Counted from the first letter of the stretch, positions 36,007 to 45,401 are shown. The stretch is DNA of 64,000 nucleotides from Paenibacillus cremeus (GCF_007786445.1 NZ_VNJI01000004.1:166287-230286), one strand, 5' to 3'. The notes: generated by a model not told the origin, from the sequence alone. Translations and numbers: made by a program.

Positions 36007-37389
36007 TTATAGCAGCGGGAACTTGTCCCCTACCTTTTGAAGCCATGAGGCAAGCTCCTGTTCCAGCTCGAGGGCGATCCGGTCGCTTGGAATCCCCCCA
36101 TACTTCGTTGGAGACAGCTGATAAGGATCTAATTCATTATCGTAGAGTAATCGTGTGATTGGACTATCTCCCACTTTACGTTCAGCGACGTAGGTGAATC
36201 GAAGCGTTCGTACGCCTCTCCAACCGTAGGCATTGATATCCCAGCCTTTTTCTTCTGCCTGCTTGTGCAGCTTCACATCACCCGGGTAATGGCAAATAAA
36301 CGTCGACTCCGGCCTATCCCCGTTCCCACCATGTAGAATGTCAGCATAGTTGGTGCCTTGGACATAGTCCGGAACCGGCAATCCCATTAAACCAAGAATT
36401 GTAGGAACAAAATCAACACTGTTAAACAGAATCGAATCTTGGCGGGGGGCCATAGCACGCGGATAGCGAATAAAGCAAGGAACCCCAATCGATTCCTCGT
36501 ACCAGATATTCTTGTGTTCCAGCCAGCCGTGCGCGCCCATCGTCTCACCATGATCGGAGGTCAGAACGACAATCGTATCCTCAGTAAGTCCAGCCTCGTC
36601 TAGGGCAGCGAGCAGTCTGCCGAATTCGACATCCGTCCCGGTCACAGCCGCAAAATAATTCCGCATATATTTCTCGGTCTGCTCTAGCCCCTGCTCGTTA
36701 ACATTCGGCCGAACATGCAGCGGCTCATTCGCGTACATTGCCTTATACTCGTCTGGTACTTCCTCAAACGGCTGGTGCGGCGGATTCCACGAGACGAATA
36801 AGCAGAACGGCTGGTTCCTGTCTCCCTCTTGGATAAAACGGATCGCCACATCCGTCTCATGCTTCGTTGACCACTCATTCGGCACGAGCTTTTCATGGGA
36901 ATCCTGCCAATAATGAGGCGCCAAGTGCCGGTCGTTGGCATTGTACGTGTACCATAAATCGAACCCGAAGCGCCGGGGGCCAGGAGGTATATAAGCATCC
37001 CAGTGCTTAGCACCAGATAGGGGCTCCGGAACCGAGGACTGCTCGGGCAAATCCAGATGCCATTTTCCGATATATCCGGTCCGATACCCTTCTTGCTTCA
37101 GCAGGTCCCCGATCGTCACTTCATCGTCGTTCATTTTCACCCCGAGGCCGAGCTTGCAGTTCGTGGTCACTCCGGTGGATAAGGGGAACCGTCCGGTCAG
37201 CATCGAAGAGCGGTTCGGAGAACATAAAGGAAAGCAGCTGATCGCGTTAGTCAAATCAACACTCTGCGAAGCAAAACGGTCGATATTGGGCGTATATACG
37301 GGATCATCGTTTCTCATTCCTACCGCTTGCTTGCGCCATTGGTCGGGAAATACAAACAATAAATTAGGCTGTTTCTTGTTGCTCTGCAT
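36007..37389 (-). CDS. Type I sulfatase, cytoplasmic
   Basis: The 460-residue protein opens on the fold's first strand (PNLLFVFPDQWR) with no export signal. The signature is C56-S-P-N-R60-SSMLTG, a cysteine-type formylglycine site. SDHGETMGAHG near residue 285 and KWHLD near 112 provide further metal and sulfate ligands. AGAAGGAG precedes the ATG by 11 bp. It is 66 bp behind the LplA-type binding protein with a hairpin between, and 61 bp before GH88. Position beside GH88 and PL8 suggests it removes sulfate from imported unsaturated glycosaminoglycan oligosaccharides; which sulfate ester cannot be told. Confidence 0.92.
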   Translation of the reverse strand: MQSNKKQPNLLFVFPDQWRKQAVGMRNDDPVYTPNIDRFASQSVDLTNAISCFPLCSPNRSSMLTGRFPLSTGVTTNCKLGLGVKMNDDEVTIGDLLKQEGYRTGYIGKWHLDLPEQSSVPEPLSGAKHWDAYIPPGPRRFGFDLWYTYNANDRHLAPHYWQDSHEKLVPNEWSTKHETDVAIRFIQEGDRNQPFCLFVSWNPPHQPFEEVPDEYKAMYANEPLHVRPNVNEQGLEQTEKYMRNYFAAVTGTDVEFGRLLAALDEAGLTEDTIVVLTSDHGETMGAHGWLEHKNIWYEESIGVPCFIRYPRAMAPRQDSILFNSVDFVPTILGLMGLPVPDYVQGTNYADILHGGNGDRPESTFICHYPGDVKLHKQAEEKGWDINAYGWRGVRTLRFTYVAERKVGDSPITRLLYDNELDPYQLSPTKYGGIPSDRIALELEQELASWLQKVGDKFPLL

Positions 37390-37413
37390 AAGTGATCTAC
37401 TCCTTCTGGAGAC

Positions 37414-37445
37414 AAAAAAGGGAGAGAGCAGCCTCTCCCCTTTTT
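37414..37445 (-). terminator. Intra-operon terminator or attenuator after the LplA-type binding protein
   Basis: On the minus strand GGGGAGAG pairs with CTCTCCC over a short loop and is followed by TTTTTT, 10 bp past the binding-protein stop and before the sulfatase start. It would reduce read-through into the enzyme genes. Confidence 0.8.
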
Positions 37446-37455
37446 AGCCAATTCA

Positions 37456-39093
37456 TTATTTCTTTGAACCGCTATTGAAACGATCGTAAGCAGCCTGATA
37501 AGCAGCCAGCAAATCCTTCAACCCCATATCGTTCAGCTTCTTCACATAGCCGTCCCAATCCTTATCAATGCCGCCGTCAATAATCCACTTGGCGTACATG
37601 CTGTTCGCATACGTGTTGATATCGTTGCCGAGCGTTTGAATTTTCATCGCTTCGTCTTTGCTGAAGAAGACGTTCGGATATACGTCTTTCGCGAATTTCC
37701 CTTCGAACAATTTATCGTACTCGCCTTTTTCGGTAAATACCGGCGTTTTCGTTACCAATCGCTTCGAATTGGCCATCGTCATGAAGCTGACTCTCGACCC
37801 GTTCGAAGGAATATTCAGCCGCTCATCATTATTGTTAGGATTGAGCGCTCGGAGCACCTTGACCGTACCGTCGGCTTGCTTCTCTAAATAGTCGCCGTAT
37901 CTCCCACCACTGGACATCTGCATTTCGTTATCATCGTTAAGCACATTGTCCATCCATTGCATCAGTAATTCTGGGCGCTTCGTATTATTCGTAATTGCAA
38001 ACGATCCTCTATAGAAAAGTCCGGTTGGATATTTTTCGACGAGCTGGTCGCCTTTTGGTCCCTTCAATGGTCCGACTGGAACATAATCATCGCGCTGCTC
38101 AGGCTTAGTGGCCCAAGATGTACTTCTCCAGTTGCTAAATACACCCACTACGCGCGGATCCGATTGGATTTTTGCGGAGTACGATTTACCGTCATGTGTA
38201 AAGGCCTCCTTATCGATCAGCCCCTCCGAATAAAGCTTGTTGAGATAGCTGATGGCATCCTTATACTGCGGTTGAACTGGCGCATAAGTGGCTTTCCCGT
38301 CCTTCAAGCCGATATGAAGCAGGCTGTCCTGACTGTAATGATCGATGATGCCAAAGGCGCCGAAGATCGCGGAGAACAGGTTAAAATCTTTGATACTCGT
38401 AAACGGAATGATTTTATCTTTGCCCACGCCGCTCGGATCTTGGTTCTTGAACGCAAGCAGCATTTGTTCGAATTCATCGGTCGTCGTTGGCACCTTCATG
38501 CCCAACTTATCGAGCCATTTCTTGTTGGTAAACAGGATATTGCCGGTTTTAACGCCCTGCCAATCATCGATAAAGGAAGGGATCGCATAGATGTGACCAT
38601 CCGGCGCCGTGATCTGGCTTCTCAATTCAGGGTAATCCTGCAGCGCTTTCTTAAAGTTCGGCGCATATTGGTCGATTAGCTTCTCAAGCGGAATTAGCGC
38701 TCCGGTCGAGCCGTAATTGAGCAGTTCAGCATCCGTAAAAATTCCGGCCCCAATGAATGCTTCCGGCAGGTCGTTGCTCGCGAACAGCAAGCCCTTTTTC
38801 TCTTTCCATTGGCTTTGGTTCACATCTTGGAAATCCACGTGAATGTTGGTTTGCTTTTCGATATCCTGCCATTGACGTACATCCTTGCTTGCAGGGTATC
38901 CATCAACAACTACGGTTCCAATTTTTAGGGTTTGCGGGGTCTTTAGCGGAAACGATTCAACCGCAGCCTTCGGTGTAGCAGCAGCAGAGCCGGAATTGTT
39001 AGCGTCATCATTCTTGGCGCCGCAGCCAGTCAGTGCTAGCGATACGGAAACCATTGACAGTGCAGCGACATTGAAAGCTTTTTTCTTATTCAT
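37456..39093 (-). CDS. LplA-type large solute-binding lipoprotein
   Basis: The 545-residue precursor carries lipobox ALTGC (Cys24) and the large binding fold of the LplA/YtcQ family (QTLKIGTVVVDGYPASKD, WQDIEKQTNIHVDFQDV), longer than ordinary family 1 proteins. It is the third gene of the operon, behind its two permeases, and is the likely receptor for lyase-generated oligosaccharides. GGGGAGAG precedes the ATG. The downstream hairpin at 37414-37445 fits the higher amounts usually needed for binding proteins. Confidence 0.93.
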   Translation of the reverse strand: MNKKKAFNVAALSMVSVSLALTGCGAKNDDANNSGSAAATPKAAVESFPLKTPQTLKIGTVVVDGYPASKDVRQWQDIEKQTNIHVDFQDVNQSQWKEKKGLLFASNDLPEAFIGAGIFTDAELLNYGSTGALIPLEKLIDQYAPNFKKALQDYPELRSQITAPDGHIYAIPSFIDDWQGVKTGNILFTNKKWLDKLGMKVPTTTDEFEQMLLAFKNQDPSGVGKDKIIPFTSIKDFNLFSAIFGAFGIIDHYSQDSLLHIGLKDGKATYAPVQPQYKDAISYLNKLYSEGLIDKEAFTHDGKSYSAKIQSDPRVVGVFSNWRSTSWATKPEQRDDYVPVGPLKGPKGDQLVEKYPTGLFYRGSFAITNNTKRPELLMQWMDNVLNDDNEMQMSSGGRYGDYLEKQADGTVKVLRALNPNNNDERLNIPSNGSRVSFMTMANSKRLVTKTPVFTEKGEYDKLFEGKFAKDVYPNVFFSKDEAMKIQTLGNDINTYANSMYAKWIIDGGIDKDWDGYVKKLNDMGLKDLLAAYQAAYDRFNSGSKK

Positions 39094-39187
39094 GTTCTAC
39101 TCTCCCCATACTTTTATGAAATGTGGAAAATCTATGCTTAAGGAACGTTTGCGTTCGCATTATTCCATTAAGTCCATCACCAACCTC

Positions 39188-40075
39188 TTACCCTTTGACA
39201 GAACCTACCATGACGCCTTTGACAAAATACTTTTGCATAAACGGATAAACAATCAGGATCGGAAGGCTGGTTACAATAATCAGCGCATATTTGAGCAGCT
39301 CCGCTTCATACTGTCTTCTCACCATATCCTCGGCCTCCAGCATATCAGCTTGCACATTGCTCTGAATTAAGATTCCGCGAAGCACCAGCTGCAAGGAGAA
39401 TAAGCTTTTATTGCTCAGATAAATCAACGAGTTAAAAAAATCATTCCAATGCTCGACGCCGTAGTACAAGGCAAGGACAGCAATAATCGAGATGGAAAGC
39501 GGCAAGATGATACGGAAAAAGTAAGTGAAATGATTACAGCCGTCAATTTGAGCGGATTCAAACAATTCCTCTGGAATCGTCCCTTGAATATAAGTTCTGG
39601 CGATAATGACGTTGAAAATATTGATGGCGCCAATAATAATCATCGCGAGCGGCGTATTGTACAAACCAATTTTTTTAACGATTAGGAAGGTAGGAATAAG
39701 GCCGCCTGAGAAAAACATCGGAAACAGAATATAAGCCATTAATGCGCCTTTACCCAAAAAGTGCTTGCGTGAAAGGGTATAGGCAATGCCGAGCGTAATG
39801 ATGACATTAAGTGCGGTGCCAAAGATGGTGTAAAAAATCGTATTGCGGTAGCCAACCCATACATCGGCATATTCAAACACTTTCCTATAGCCATCCAGCA
39901 TGAACCCCTTCGGCCATAGCGCCATCGAACCGTTATTTACGAAGGTAGGATTCGATACCGATGCAATCACTACAAAATACAAAGGATATAACACAACAAT
40001 GAGTACAATCGTCAATAAAGCATAATTGATGACGTCAAAAATCCGATCGCCTTTCGAGAGCTTTACGCTGTTCAT
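39188..40075 (-). CDS. ABC permease, LplC/YtcP type
   Basis: A 295-residue protein with six membrane helices (first at about 13-35, INYALLTIVLIVVLYPLYFVV) and the EAA loop EELFESAQIDGCNHFTYFF near 180. ATG 40075 is taken as start because GGAGG lies 8 bp before it; a GTG three codons upstream overlaps that site. Partner of the LplB-type permease ending 21 bp upstream. Confidence 0.95.
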   Translation of the reverse strand: MNSVKLSKGDRIFDVINYALLTIVLIVVLYPLYFVVIASVSNPTFVNNGSMALWPKGFMLDGYRKVFEYADVWVGYRNTIFYTIFGTALNVIITLGIAYTLSRKHFLGKGALMAYILFPMFFSGGLIPTFLIVKKIGLYNTPLAMIIIGAINIFNVIIARTYIQGTIPEELFESAQIDGCNHFTYFFRIILPLSISIIAVLALYYGVEHWNDFFNSLIYLSNKSLFSLQLVLRGILIQSNVQADMLEAEDMVRRQYEAELLKYALIIVTSLPILIVYPFMQKYFVKGVMVGSVKG

Positions 40076-40096
40076 CCCTCTCACCTCCGTTTGGCT

Positions 40097-41053
40097 TTAC
40101 CACAGACTCGTTTGAGATACACGCTTGGAAATATAGTTCACAAGAATCAATAGAAGAATATTAATCGCCGAATTAAATAAATTGATGGCGGTGGAATAGC
40201 TGTACTGATTGCCGATCAAACCGATTTTATAGATATAGGTAGAAATAATTTCCTGGGACGCTTCGGTCAACGGCGTTTGCATCAAATACAGCTTCTGGAA
40301 GCCTACATTCATAATTTGTCCCGCGTTCATGATAAAAATAATGATGGCGGTCGGCATAATGCCCGGCAAATCAATGTGGAGTATCTGCTTCCATTTGCTT
40401 GCTCCGTCGACCTTGGCGGCTTCATACAGCTCTGGGCTGATGGAGGCCAGAGCGGCCAGATAAATAATACTTGCCCATCCTGTATTCTGCCAAACGCCAG
40501 ACCATACATAGATACTTTTGAAAAACTCCGGTTTCCCCATGAATAGTATAGGCTCTACACCGAAGGCTTGAAGGATATGGTTTACAAAACCTGTGCGCGG
40601 AGACAAGAAGATAAACAGCATTCCGACGAGAACCACGATCGAGATAAAATGCGGCGCATAAGTAACCGTTTGCACGATGGATTTAAAGCGCTTGTTTCTG
40701 GTCTGATTTAACAGGATCGCGAGTACGATCGGGATTGGAAACCCGGCGATCAATTGATACAAGCTAACGGTGATCGTGTTTTGAATGAGAGACCCGAACT
40801 GATACGAGTGGAAAAAACGAACAAAATGATCGAATCCCACCCACGGGCTCCCCAGGATCCCTTGGACCGCGTTAAAATCCTTAAACGCAATGGTTACCCC
40901 ATACATCGGGATATAGTTGAAAATAAACAAGTACACGATGGCAGGCAGTGCAAGGACGTATAATTGATAATCGCGAATAAGCTTGAGCATCACAGCACTT
41001 TTAGCTTTGGCTTTTTTTGCGTATACTTTTTGAGCCTGCAGTTCTGCATTCAC
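40097..41053 (-). CDS. ABC permease, LplB type
   Basis: A 318-residue protein with a basic, Lys/Ala-rich cytoplasmic N-terminus, six membrane helices and the diagnostic LplB segment YIPMYGVTIAFKDFN. The EAA loop is PELYEAAKVDGASKWKQILH. An ATG five codons upstream forms part of its own AUGGAGG, so GTG 41053, 8 bp after GGAGG, is the better start. First gene of the glycosaminoglycan operon, divergent from the AraC regulator at 41409. Confidence 0.93.
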   Translation of the reverse strand: MNAELQAQKVYAKKAKAKSAVMLKLIRDYQLYVLALPAIVYLFIFNYIPMYGVTIAFKDFNAVQGILGSPWVGFDHFVRFFHSYQFGSLIQNTITVSLYQLIAGFPIPIVLAILLNQTRNKRFKSIVQTVTYAPHFISIVVLVGMLFIFLSPRTGFVNHILQAFGVEPILFMGKPEFFKSIYVWSGVWQNTGWASIIYLAALASISPELYEAAKVDGASKWKQILHIDLPGIMPTAIIIFIMNAGQIMNVGFQKLYLMQTPLTEASQEIISTYIYKIGLIGNQYSYSTAINLFNSAINILLLILVNYISKRVSQTSLW

Positions 41054-41109
41054 ATTAGCTTCCTCCATTTCTGTTGTTGACTGTTGAGCGGGTTGTGTAA
41101 CTCACTTTA

Positions 41110-41128
41110 CTTGAAGCGTTTTCAAGTG
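41110..41128. promoter_or_regulatory. Perfect 7-bp-arm palindrome upstream of the permease operon
   Basis: ACTTGAA-gcgtt-TTCAAGT is a perfect inverted repeat about 57 bp before the LplB-type gene. It contains TGAAGCGTTTTCA, related to the site at 34793. A LacI-family or catabolite operator is possible. Confidence 0.4.
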
Positions 41129-41312
41129 TAAATCTTCATTAATTTAAGCGACATGCAGATTTTTAACTGGCGTGCAGATATTGAATTTCATCCTTCCCTT
41201 TGTCGAAATGTAGCCTTGGATTTGATCATACTTACGGCCTGCATCCCTGTAAATCTGCAATAATTTAGCGCGCATTCAGTATTTTATGACCGTGCAAATC
41301 TTCATTTTTTTA
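41128..41312. repeat. Four diverged TGYARATCT-type repeats with 45/75/45-bp spacing
   Basis: Units begin at 41128 (TGTAAATCTTCATTAATTTA), 41173 (TGCAGATATTGAATTT), 41248 (TGTAAATCTGCAATAATTTA) and 41293 (TGCAAATCTTCATTTTTTTA). The pairs 41128/41173 and 41248/41293 are copies of one 65-bp module shifted by exactly 120 bp. They fill the 41054-41408 gap between the permease operon and the divergent AraC gene and are likely binding sites of that regulator. Confidence 0.65.
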
Positions 41313-41361
41313 TAGTGAGTATCCAATTTTTTCAGCCGCTATTTTTTCAATTAAAAAATGC

Positions 41362-41402
41362 TATAATGATGAAGCTAAAAGAAGCGCTTTCGTAAGGAGC
41401 AT
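41362..41402 (+). promoter_or_regulatory. -10 and ribosome site of the AraC gene at 41409
   Basis: TATAAT at 41362-41367 lacks a good -35. AAGGAG lies near 41394-41399, 10 bp before the ATG. The palindromic string GAAGCGCTTTC just before the ribosome site is weakly cre-like. Confidence 0.45.
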
Positions 41403-41408
41403 GGTGCT

Positions 41409-43676
41409 ATGGGCATAAATGTAAGGGCATACAAATTGTTTTACAAATATTTATTTTCTTATATTGGCATCTTGCTTGTTCCTTTGATCATTCTAGGCTC
41501 TTTTACATACGTCTACTTCATCGGAATCATCAAAGACGATGTCATTAACAACAATATGAATAAGCTGGATCGGATCCGGTATGTCATTGATGATCAGCTG
41601 AAGCAAATCCGCATGATGAGCGATCAGATTTATTTTAAAAATATGACGCCCTTCTTTTTTGAAGATGATCCGCTTGGGAGTCTAAAGGTCATTAATGATT
41701 TGAAAAACTATACGCTAACGAACAATTTTATATCCGATATCCTGATGTTTAATCATAAAGACGATTACCTTTACTCCTCTACCAGCTCTTATAAGACTTC
41801 TTTATTTTTTGATAAAATTTACCACTACGAGCAATGGAATCAAAATACGTTTATCCATGACATGAACAGCATCATTACTCCTACGGTAAGGCCCATGGAG
41901 AATATTCTATTGAATAATAGGGAAACCAAGCGCTTTGCCACACTGATCTATCCGCTTTCCTCCGGAGGGGCTAAACCGACTCAAACGGTCCTGTTTCTGA
42001 TCGCTGAGAAATCGTTTCAGAACCTGCTGAAGGATACGATGAAGGATTACGGCGGCAACACGCTGATCATGGACAAGAACAACCATATTATTGCGGCTCT
42101 ACAGGATGATCCGCTTCTGCAATCACCCGAGCTTCAAAATATAATGAAGGAATCGAATAATGACCTCAGTCAAACCGTGACACTCGATCATGTGAAGTAT
42201 ATCTTCTCAAGTGTGGTTTCCTCGGATACAGGCTGGAAATACATTACTATAGTGCCGGTAAACCGTATCATGGAAAAGGTCACCTCACTGAAGCTTATTT
42301 TTCTATATACTTTGGCGTTTATTCTTCTCATCAGCTGTGCAGTCATTTACTATCTCATGGTGGTCAATTACAAACCGATTTTGCGTTTAAAGAAATTAAC
42401 GGACAGCATCTGGAAAGACGATAATCCGAATCGGAATGAGCTGACGACCGTTCAGAATGCGCTTGAATATCTGACCAGTCAAAATACAGAGCTGTATACA
42501 AGGCTTGAGGATTACGAGGTCGCCGCCAAGGAATACTTGTTGTTTCAATTGATCAGAGGCAAGTTTCCGTCACGGGAGGCTTTGGAGCAAAAGGCGCAAA
42601 CGCTCGGACTTCGCCTTACCAAGCCCTGGCTTCGGGTGGTTACTGTAAAATTCGGATCGATGCCCAATACGGCTGCCGTTTCGGTCGACGCTATGCTGGA
42701 TCTGATCGAGCAGTCCCTGCCGGATGATATCGAGGGCTATGCCAGAGATCATATGGATCAGAGCAATATCGTCTTGATTATCGCGAGTGATGAAATGACG
42801 GATACCCGCCTAGCCGAGGTGCTATCTTCCATTCAGTCCAGCCTGAAAGAAAAATGGGAGCTCATGGCTACTGTGGGAATCGGCGGGGCGTATCAGGATA
42901 TCAGTCAAGTGCCTAAATCGTATATCGAGTCGATGACGGCCATTGATTATCGGTTTGTCAAAGGTACGGGGCAGCTTATTTTTTCACACGAGCTGGGAAC
43001 GAATCGACCCAAATCTTCTTTCTCCTCCAAGCTCGCAACCGATAAGCTTAAAATGCACCTGAAACAAGGCGATTTCGAGCAGATCGACCAGATTTTGCAG
43101 CATGTGATCCATTTTCTCAAACACGAGCGGCCTTCGATGTTTGAAGCGAAGATGATGTGCTTCGAGATTATTAACGCGGTCGTATTAACCATTGAAGAAA
43201 TGAGCAAGCAGCAGTCTGGAGCTCCGATGAGTTCCCCGGACGTGTTTCTTTTATTCGAGTATGAAACCGTCGATGAGCTCGTCGAGACTGTGAAAAAATT
43301 AAGCTTGGATATCAGCTCCCACTTCCAGAAAATCCAAACCCATCACAAGGCTTCGCTCATTGAACAGATGATCGACTATCTGAAGGCCAATTACACCGAT
43401 TGTGATTTTACGCTTCAGCAGATGGCGGAATATTTTCATATGTCTCAGGCAAGCCTTAGCCAATATTTCAAAGAGCATACTGGCAGCAGCGTATTGGATT
43501 TCGAAACCAGCTTGAAGCTGGAAAAAGCCAAGCAATTGCTGATCTCCAGCCATTTGCCGATCAAGGACCTTGCTCTTGAAGTCGGTTACTATAATGCCAA
43601 CAGCTTTATTCGAAGATTTAAGCAGGTGATTGGGATTCCGCCTGGGGAGTTTAGAAAGTCGTTTCAATCGGAATAA
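41409..43676 (+). CDS. AraC-family transmembrane regulator (Cache sensor type)
   Basis: A 755-residue protein with membrane segments at about 15-37 and 290-315 and an extracellular sensor between them. A HAMP-like linker and coiled region follow, a middle domain comes next, and a C-terminal AraC double helix-turn-helix ends it (about 655-750, FTLQQMAEYFHMSQASLSQYFK and IKDLALEVGYYNANSFIRRFKQ). Same architecture as the gene at the left edge. It is transcribed away from the LplB permease operon, with the 45/75/45 repeat set between them, so it is the likely signal-responsive activator of the PL8/GH88/sulfatase operon. It would couple extracellular ligand sensing directly to transcription without a separate kinase. 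Confidence 0.93.
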   Translation: MGINVRAYKLFYKYLFSYIGILLVPLIILGSFTYVYFIGIIKDDVINNNMNKLDRIRYVIDDQLKQIRMMSDQIYFKNMTPFFFEDDPLGSLKVINDLKNYTLTNNFISDILMFNHKDDYLYSSTSSYKTSLFFDKIYHYEQWNQNTFIHDMNSIITPTVRPMENILLNNRETKRFATLIYPLSSGGAKPTQTVLFLIAEKSFQNLLKDTMKDYGGNTLIMDKNNHIIAALQDDPLLQSPELQNIMKESNNDLSQTVTLDHVKYIFSSVVSSDTGWKYITIVPVNRIMEKVTSLKLIFLYTLAFILLISCAVIYYLMVVNYKPILRLKKLTDSIWKDDNPNRNELTTVQNALEYLTSQNTELYTRLEDYEVAAKEYLLFQLIRGKFPSREALEQKAQTLGLRLTKPWLRVVTVKFGSMPNTAAVSVDAMLDLIEQSLPDDIEGYARDHMDQSNIVLIIASDEMTDTRLAEVLSSIQSSLKEKWELMATVGIGGAYQDISQVPKSYIESMTAIDYRFVKGTGQLIFSHELGTNRPKSSFSSKLATDKLKMHLKQGDFEQIDQILQHVIHFLKHERPSMFEAKMMCFEIINAVVLTIEEMSKQQSGAPMSSPDVFLLFEYETVDELVETVKKLSLDISSHFQKIQTHHKASLIEQMIDYLKANYTDCDFTLQQMAEYFHMSQASLSQYFKEHTGSSVLDFETSLKLEKAKQLLISSHLPIKDLALEVGYYNANSFIRRFKQVIGIPPGEFRKSFQSE

Positions 43677-43770
43677 GAAAAGCTCCTGATCGGAGCCTAT
43701 TCGAGGAATCTTGAAATACTAGACTTCTTGAGCTGAGCTTAAAACTTATAAAATCTAGTAGTATAAACAA

Positions 43771-43797
43771 AAAAGGACGGCCGGGGCCGTCCTTCTG
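43771..43797. terminator. Bidirectional terminator between convergent genes
   Basis: AAGGACGGCC pairs with GGCCGTCCTT over two bases. The minus-strand side continues TTTTTTGTTT and the plus-strand side CTGTTTATTTATT. Confidence 0.9.
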
Positions 43798-43805
43798 TTT
43801 ATTTA

Positions 43806-45221
43806 TTAAGGATAAAATGTACTTTGTGGGGTGGTCGACGGGCACCAGCGGGATTTCAGCAGAAAGCCGATCAGCACGTCTTTGGCTGCGCCCGTTCCGA
43901 TATAGTGCAGCGCCTCGGCCGCATGTCCCCGAACATAGCGGTTGTCATCCTCCAGTGCAGCTTCCAGCGCAGGTACGGCGGCTTCGGCAGCCGCTCCCAT
44001 CCGGCAGAGGGACAATCCTGCGACGAAGCGAACCTGCACATCCTCGTCCTGCAGGCAGCGGATTAGACCGGCGACCACCTGATCGGTCGGCTTGCCGATT
44101 AAGGCGAGCGCCTCGGCGACCGTTTGGCGGACAACCGCCTCGCCAGAAGGATGGAGCAGCGCCAGCAAGGATGGAACGGCCTCTTCCGCAAAATGTCTAA
44201 GCTCACCTAATGCGAACGCCGCATGCACCACCGTCTGCGTGCGCTCTTCAGCCAGAGCGGCCTGAAGTCCTGCCACCGCTCCCGCTCCAGCAGCCGACAA
44301 CCCGTACGCCGACGTGCGCGAAACCTTGACATTTTCATGCCGCAGTCCCCGCAATAGCGCCTGTACCCCCGCCTCGCCCATGCCTGCCAGGCGATAGGCC
44401 GCATTGATCGCGTTAGGCTCGAAGGCGTCTTCCAGCTGTGCAGCCATGGCCTCAACTTGAGTCTCATCTGCAGCCACCGTGTTGGCCAAGCTGCCCACCT
44501 GCCCCGACAGCCAGTTCCACGTGTCCTTCCACATTTCTTCGTGCTCCGTCATGTTAGCGCTATAGGAAGCCGGCTGCTTCCATTCTCGCTCTACACAGTC
44601 CCAGCTCGGAGCCGTCGGCGCCTGCGTACGCATGAACTCGAACTTCAGCATGTAGCGCATCTGTCCGACCATATTCGGGGTGGACCGGTGCCAAATATCG
44701 TAATGAATGAGGGCAAAGGTTCCTTCCTTGCCGCTGGCTACCGCTTCATATTCTGATTCATCCGCTTCAAAGGTACGGGTATCATAGTTTTGCGTGCCCG
44801 GCATCACTCCGGTAGGCCCGAGCTCGACAGGCGTATCCTGCGGGAAGTACATAATCATCGCCCACCACGGATGATGATTGCGGATTTTTTTGTACCCCCA
44901 ATAGCTATCCTTATGCCAGTTGCCTGGTTTAGGCGCGGCATTGAGATGACCGTGTCTGTGGGTATGCAGCAAATAATCGGGGCCAAGCACACTGGTCAAC
45001 GCTCCGGTAATAATCGGATGGTCGAAAACCTTCTGCAGCTCCCGTATCCGTGGGAGCAGGTTGTTGCCCGGATTGCCCTCTTTCTCGTACACCAGATTCA
45101 GCTGGTCCCTAAGCTGCTGATGAAACGCTTCGGAAAAATCGGTTTTCAGGATCAGAAAGCCTTCGGTAATAAATTTTCTCATCTGCTCATCGGTTAATAA
45201 CACCGGTACTTCGCGTCCCAT
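43806..45221 (-). CDS. PhyH-like Fe(II)/2-oxoglutarate dioxygenase fused to HEAT repeats
   Basis: The 471-residue protein starts at ATG 45221 (GGGAGG upstream); the longer frame has no family similarity. Residues about 1-235 look like a phytanoyl-CoA dioxygenase fold. It has a candidate metal site H-K-D (GNWHKDSYWGY), a distal His in IHYDIWHRSTPNM and an Arg in GQMRYMLKFEF. From about 290 to the end it is made of HEAT-type helical repeats (AVAGLQAALAEERTQTVVHA, VVRQTVAEALALIG, VRFVAGLSLCRMGA, VRGHAAEALHYIG). PhyH-type enzymes oxidise small molecules; a protein-binding HEAT tail is unusual. It has its own upstream region behind the terminator at 45402. The substrate is unknown; a sugar or sugar-acid step is one possibility. 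Confidence 0.85.
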   Translation of the reverse strand: MGREVPVLLTDEQMRKFITEGFLILKTDFSEAFHQQLRDQLNLVYEKEGNPGNNLLPRIRELQKVFDHPIITGALTSVLGPDYLLHTHRHGHLNAAPKPGNWHKDSYWGYKKIRNHHPWWAMIMYFPQDTPVELGPTGVMPGTQNYDTRTFEADESEYEAVASGKEGTFALIHYDIWHRSTPNMVGQMRYMLKFEFMRTQAPTAPSWDCVEREWKQPASYSANMTEHEEMWKDTWNWLSGQVGSLANTVAADETQVEAMAAQLEDAFEPNAINAAYRLAGMGEAGVQALLRGLRHENVKVSRTSAYGLSAAGAGAVAGLQAALAEERTQTVVHAAFALGELRHFAEEAVPSLLALLHPSGEAVVRQTVAEALALIGKPTDQVVAGLIRCLQDEDVQVRFVAGLSLCRMGAAAEAAVPALEAALEDDNRYVRGHAAEALHYIGTGAAKDVLIGFLLKSRWCPSTTPQSTFYP

Positions 45222-45401
45222 ACGCTTTCCTCCCAGGATTGGCTGCGGCTTACCTTGCATGATGCAGTAAGCGTTAGCAAATATGATCTTGCTATCATCA
45301 TACGGGTAAACGACGGCTGCGAGGATAGAGGATGCTAATACATTTTTGCACAATAGTAAGGTGTTCTTATCCATCCATTTGAAGGATTGAGAGTTAAAAT
45401 G

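Noticed and set aside
41388..41402. cre box overlapping the AraC ribosome site (GAAGCGCTTTC)
   Set aside because: Several key consensus positions fail; kept only as a note with the promoter.
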